Assembly: GCA_945830395.1 (NCBI GenBank)
Contig: CALZYE010000004.1
Location: forward strand, 1-64,000
From: an uncultured Clostridia bacterium
GTDB taxonomy: Bacteria; Bacillota; Clostridia; Peptostreptococcales; Anaerovoracaceae
Length of the DNA: 64,000 nucleotides
Direction of reading: 5' to 3'
Shown: positions 63,369 through 64,000 of the stretch, piece after piece
How the letters are laid out: each line of letters opens with the position of its first letter
How positions within the stretch are numbered: position 1 is the stretch's first letter
Notes under the pieces: model-generated
Told to the model about the DNA's origin: nothing
Seen by the model: only the letters and a program-made list of their open reading frames with translations
Database searches by the model: none
Translations under genes and position numbers: made by a program

Positions 63369-63420
63369 TGAACTGAACCCGAAATGTTAGACAAAATCTA
63401 ACGAAAGGGATTCACTTCAT
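63369..63420 (+). mobile_element. Possible IS3-family terminal remnant
   Basis: TGAACTGAACCCGAAATGTT then AGAC (63369-63392) resembles the ends of IS3-group elements (TG..CTGACCCC..AAATGTTAGAC). GTTAGACAAAATCTAAC (63386-63402) makes a small hairpin just inside. No transposase follows. The rest of the 403-nt gap 63281-63683 shows no gene. Confidence 0.35.
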
Positions 63421-63683
63421 TTCGTGACACCTCTTTTCTTTTGCAAAAAAAACATATCTGAAATTTTTGATATACAGATAATCACCGTCGATTGCAAAGA
63501 TTGCTGAAACCATTGGCATTACTGAAGGTATGGCATGCAGATACTTACATTTGCATGAGAACTCAATATTATATGTCTGTTACATTGAATAAATATAAAA
63601 AAATGTTACAATATAAAAGGTATTTGGGAAGATTTTATTTATAGAAGATAGACATATTTAGGAAAGTGGAAGGACAGATTTAG

Positions 63684-64000
63684 TTGATACTGGTTTTAGA
63701 TAATTACGATTCATATGTGTATAATCTTGTAGCATATCTGAAAGAAGCAGGTGAAAATGTGGTTGTGAGAACTCCTGAAAATTTTCGGGAAGATGAGGTA
63801 TGTGGCTTCGGTATTTCAGGAGTTTTATTATCTCCGGGGCCGGGACATCCGGAAGAATCACAGGTGATGAAGAAGATTATGGATGATTTTGCAGGGCGCA
63901 CCCCTATTTTGGGAGTTTGTCTCGGACATCAGTTTATTGCCACATATTACGGCGGTGAGGTAATAAGAGGAGAAAGACCTATGCACGGCAAACTTACCAA
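63684..64000 (+). CDS. Anthranilate/aminodeoxychorismate synthase glutamine amidotransferase (partial)
   Basis: The first 105 codons of a class I glutamine amidotransferase run off the window end. The start is TTG at 63684 after GGAAGGA. The N-terminus ILVLDNYDSYVYNLVAYLKE, the LLSPGPGHPEES motif and the active-site Cys in ILGVCLGHQFIATYYGG identify the TrpG/PabA family. It would deliver ammonia to a TrpE or PabB subunit, probably encoded just beyond the window. TrpG and PabA cannot be told apart from this fragment. Confidence 0.88.
   Translation, partial: MILVLDNYDSYVYNLVAYLKEAGENVVVRTPENFREDEVCGFGISGVLLSPGPGHPEESQVMKKIMDDFAGRTPILGVCLGHQFIATYYGGEVIRGERPMHGKLT

Overview
The window looks like one end of a contig from a strictly anaerobic, low-to-moderate-GC Gram-positive bacterium of the Clostridia. 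Supporting features are a T-box riboswitch on thrS, the yicC-gmk-rpoZ block, class III ribonucleotide reductase (nrdD/nrdG), pyruvate formate-lyase with its activase, AddA-type recombination helicase, an ECF thiamine S-component and strong SigA-type promoters with 17-nt spacers. A Family XIII/Anaerovoracaceae-like relative is my guess and is not proven here. Positions 1-46 are not genomic: they are an Illumina Nextera library end (P7 tail, i7 index, Tn5 mosaic end).

Layout. 130-2226: yicC, gmk, rpoZ. 2308-5694: PucR-type regulator divergent from an NCS1 permease and a DUF917 protein, a probable N-heterocycle uptake/catabolism unit. 5906-10742: LytTR protein, rpsB-tsf, a COG2509 flavoprotein and a membrane XRE regulator. 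10841-16759: gpmI, addA (no addB beside it), trmO. 17264-21209: NhaC antiporter, a small secreted protein, IS-like debris and an AGCS amino-acid symporter. 21435-23915: Thr T-box and thrS. 23972-31565: thiT, a TRIC-like channel, a MATE exporter and a MarR-controlled heterodimeric ABC exporter. 31668-32021: tmRNA on the minus strand.

32321-36036 is the most system-like part. A two-component system is followed by a 48-aa CXXC membrane protein, a polytopic 4Fe-4S membrane protein, a TlpA-like thioredoxin lipoprotein, and an open frame with cysteine nearly every third residue. This reads as a membrane redox relay with its own sensor. 36252-43817: rsmE, nfeD-SPFH pair, a small membrane protein broken at an A9 tract, a lipase-like hydrolase, glpK behind a strong palindrome, a cytidylate-kinase-like gene, a small acidic membrane protein and a YeiH transporter.

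44179-56026 carries fermentative and anaerobic genes: pflB-pflA, metG-tatD, nrdD-nrdG, with two alpha/beta hydrolases and a decayed relative of one of them. 56296-62380 has a tandem-fused acyl-CoA/AMP ligase, greA, and a lysyl-tRNA synthetase carrying an extra C-terminal tRNA-binding domain. 62450-63420 is a scar: an AraC fragment and an ORF6N fragment abut head to head, near an IS3-like end. The window closes inside a TrpG/PabA glutamine amidotransferase gene.

No CRISPR array, tRNA, rRNA or intact transposase was seen. Nothing here is a clear phage or defence island.
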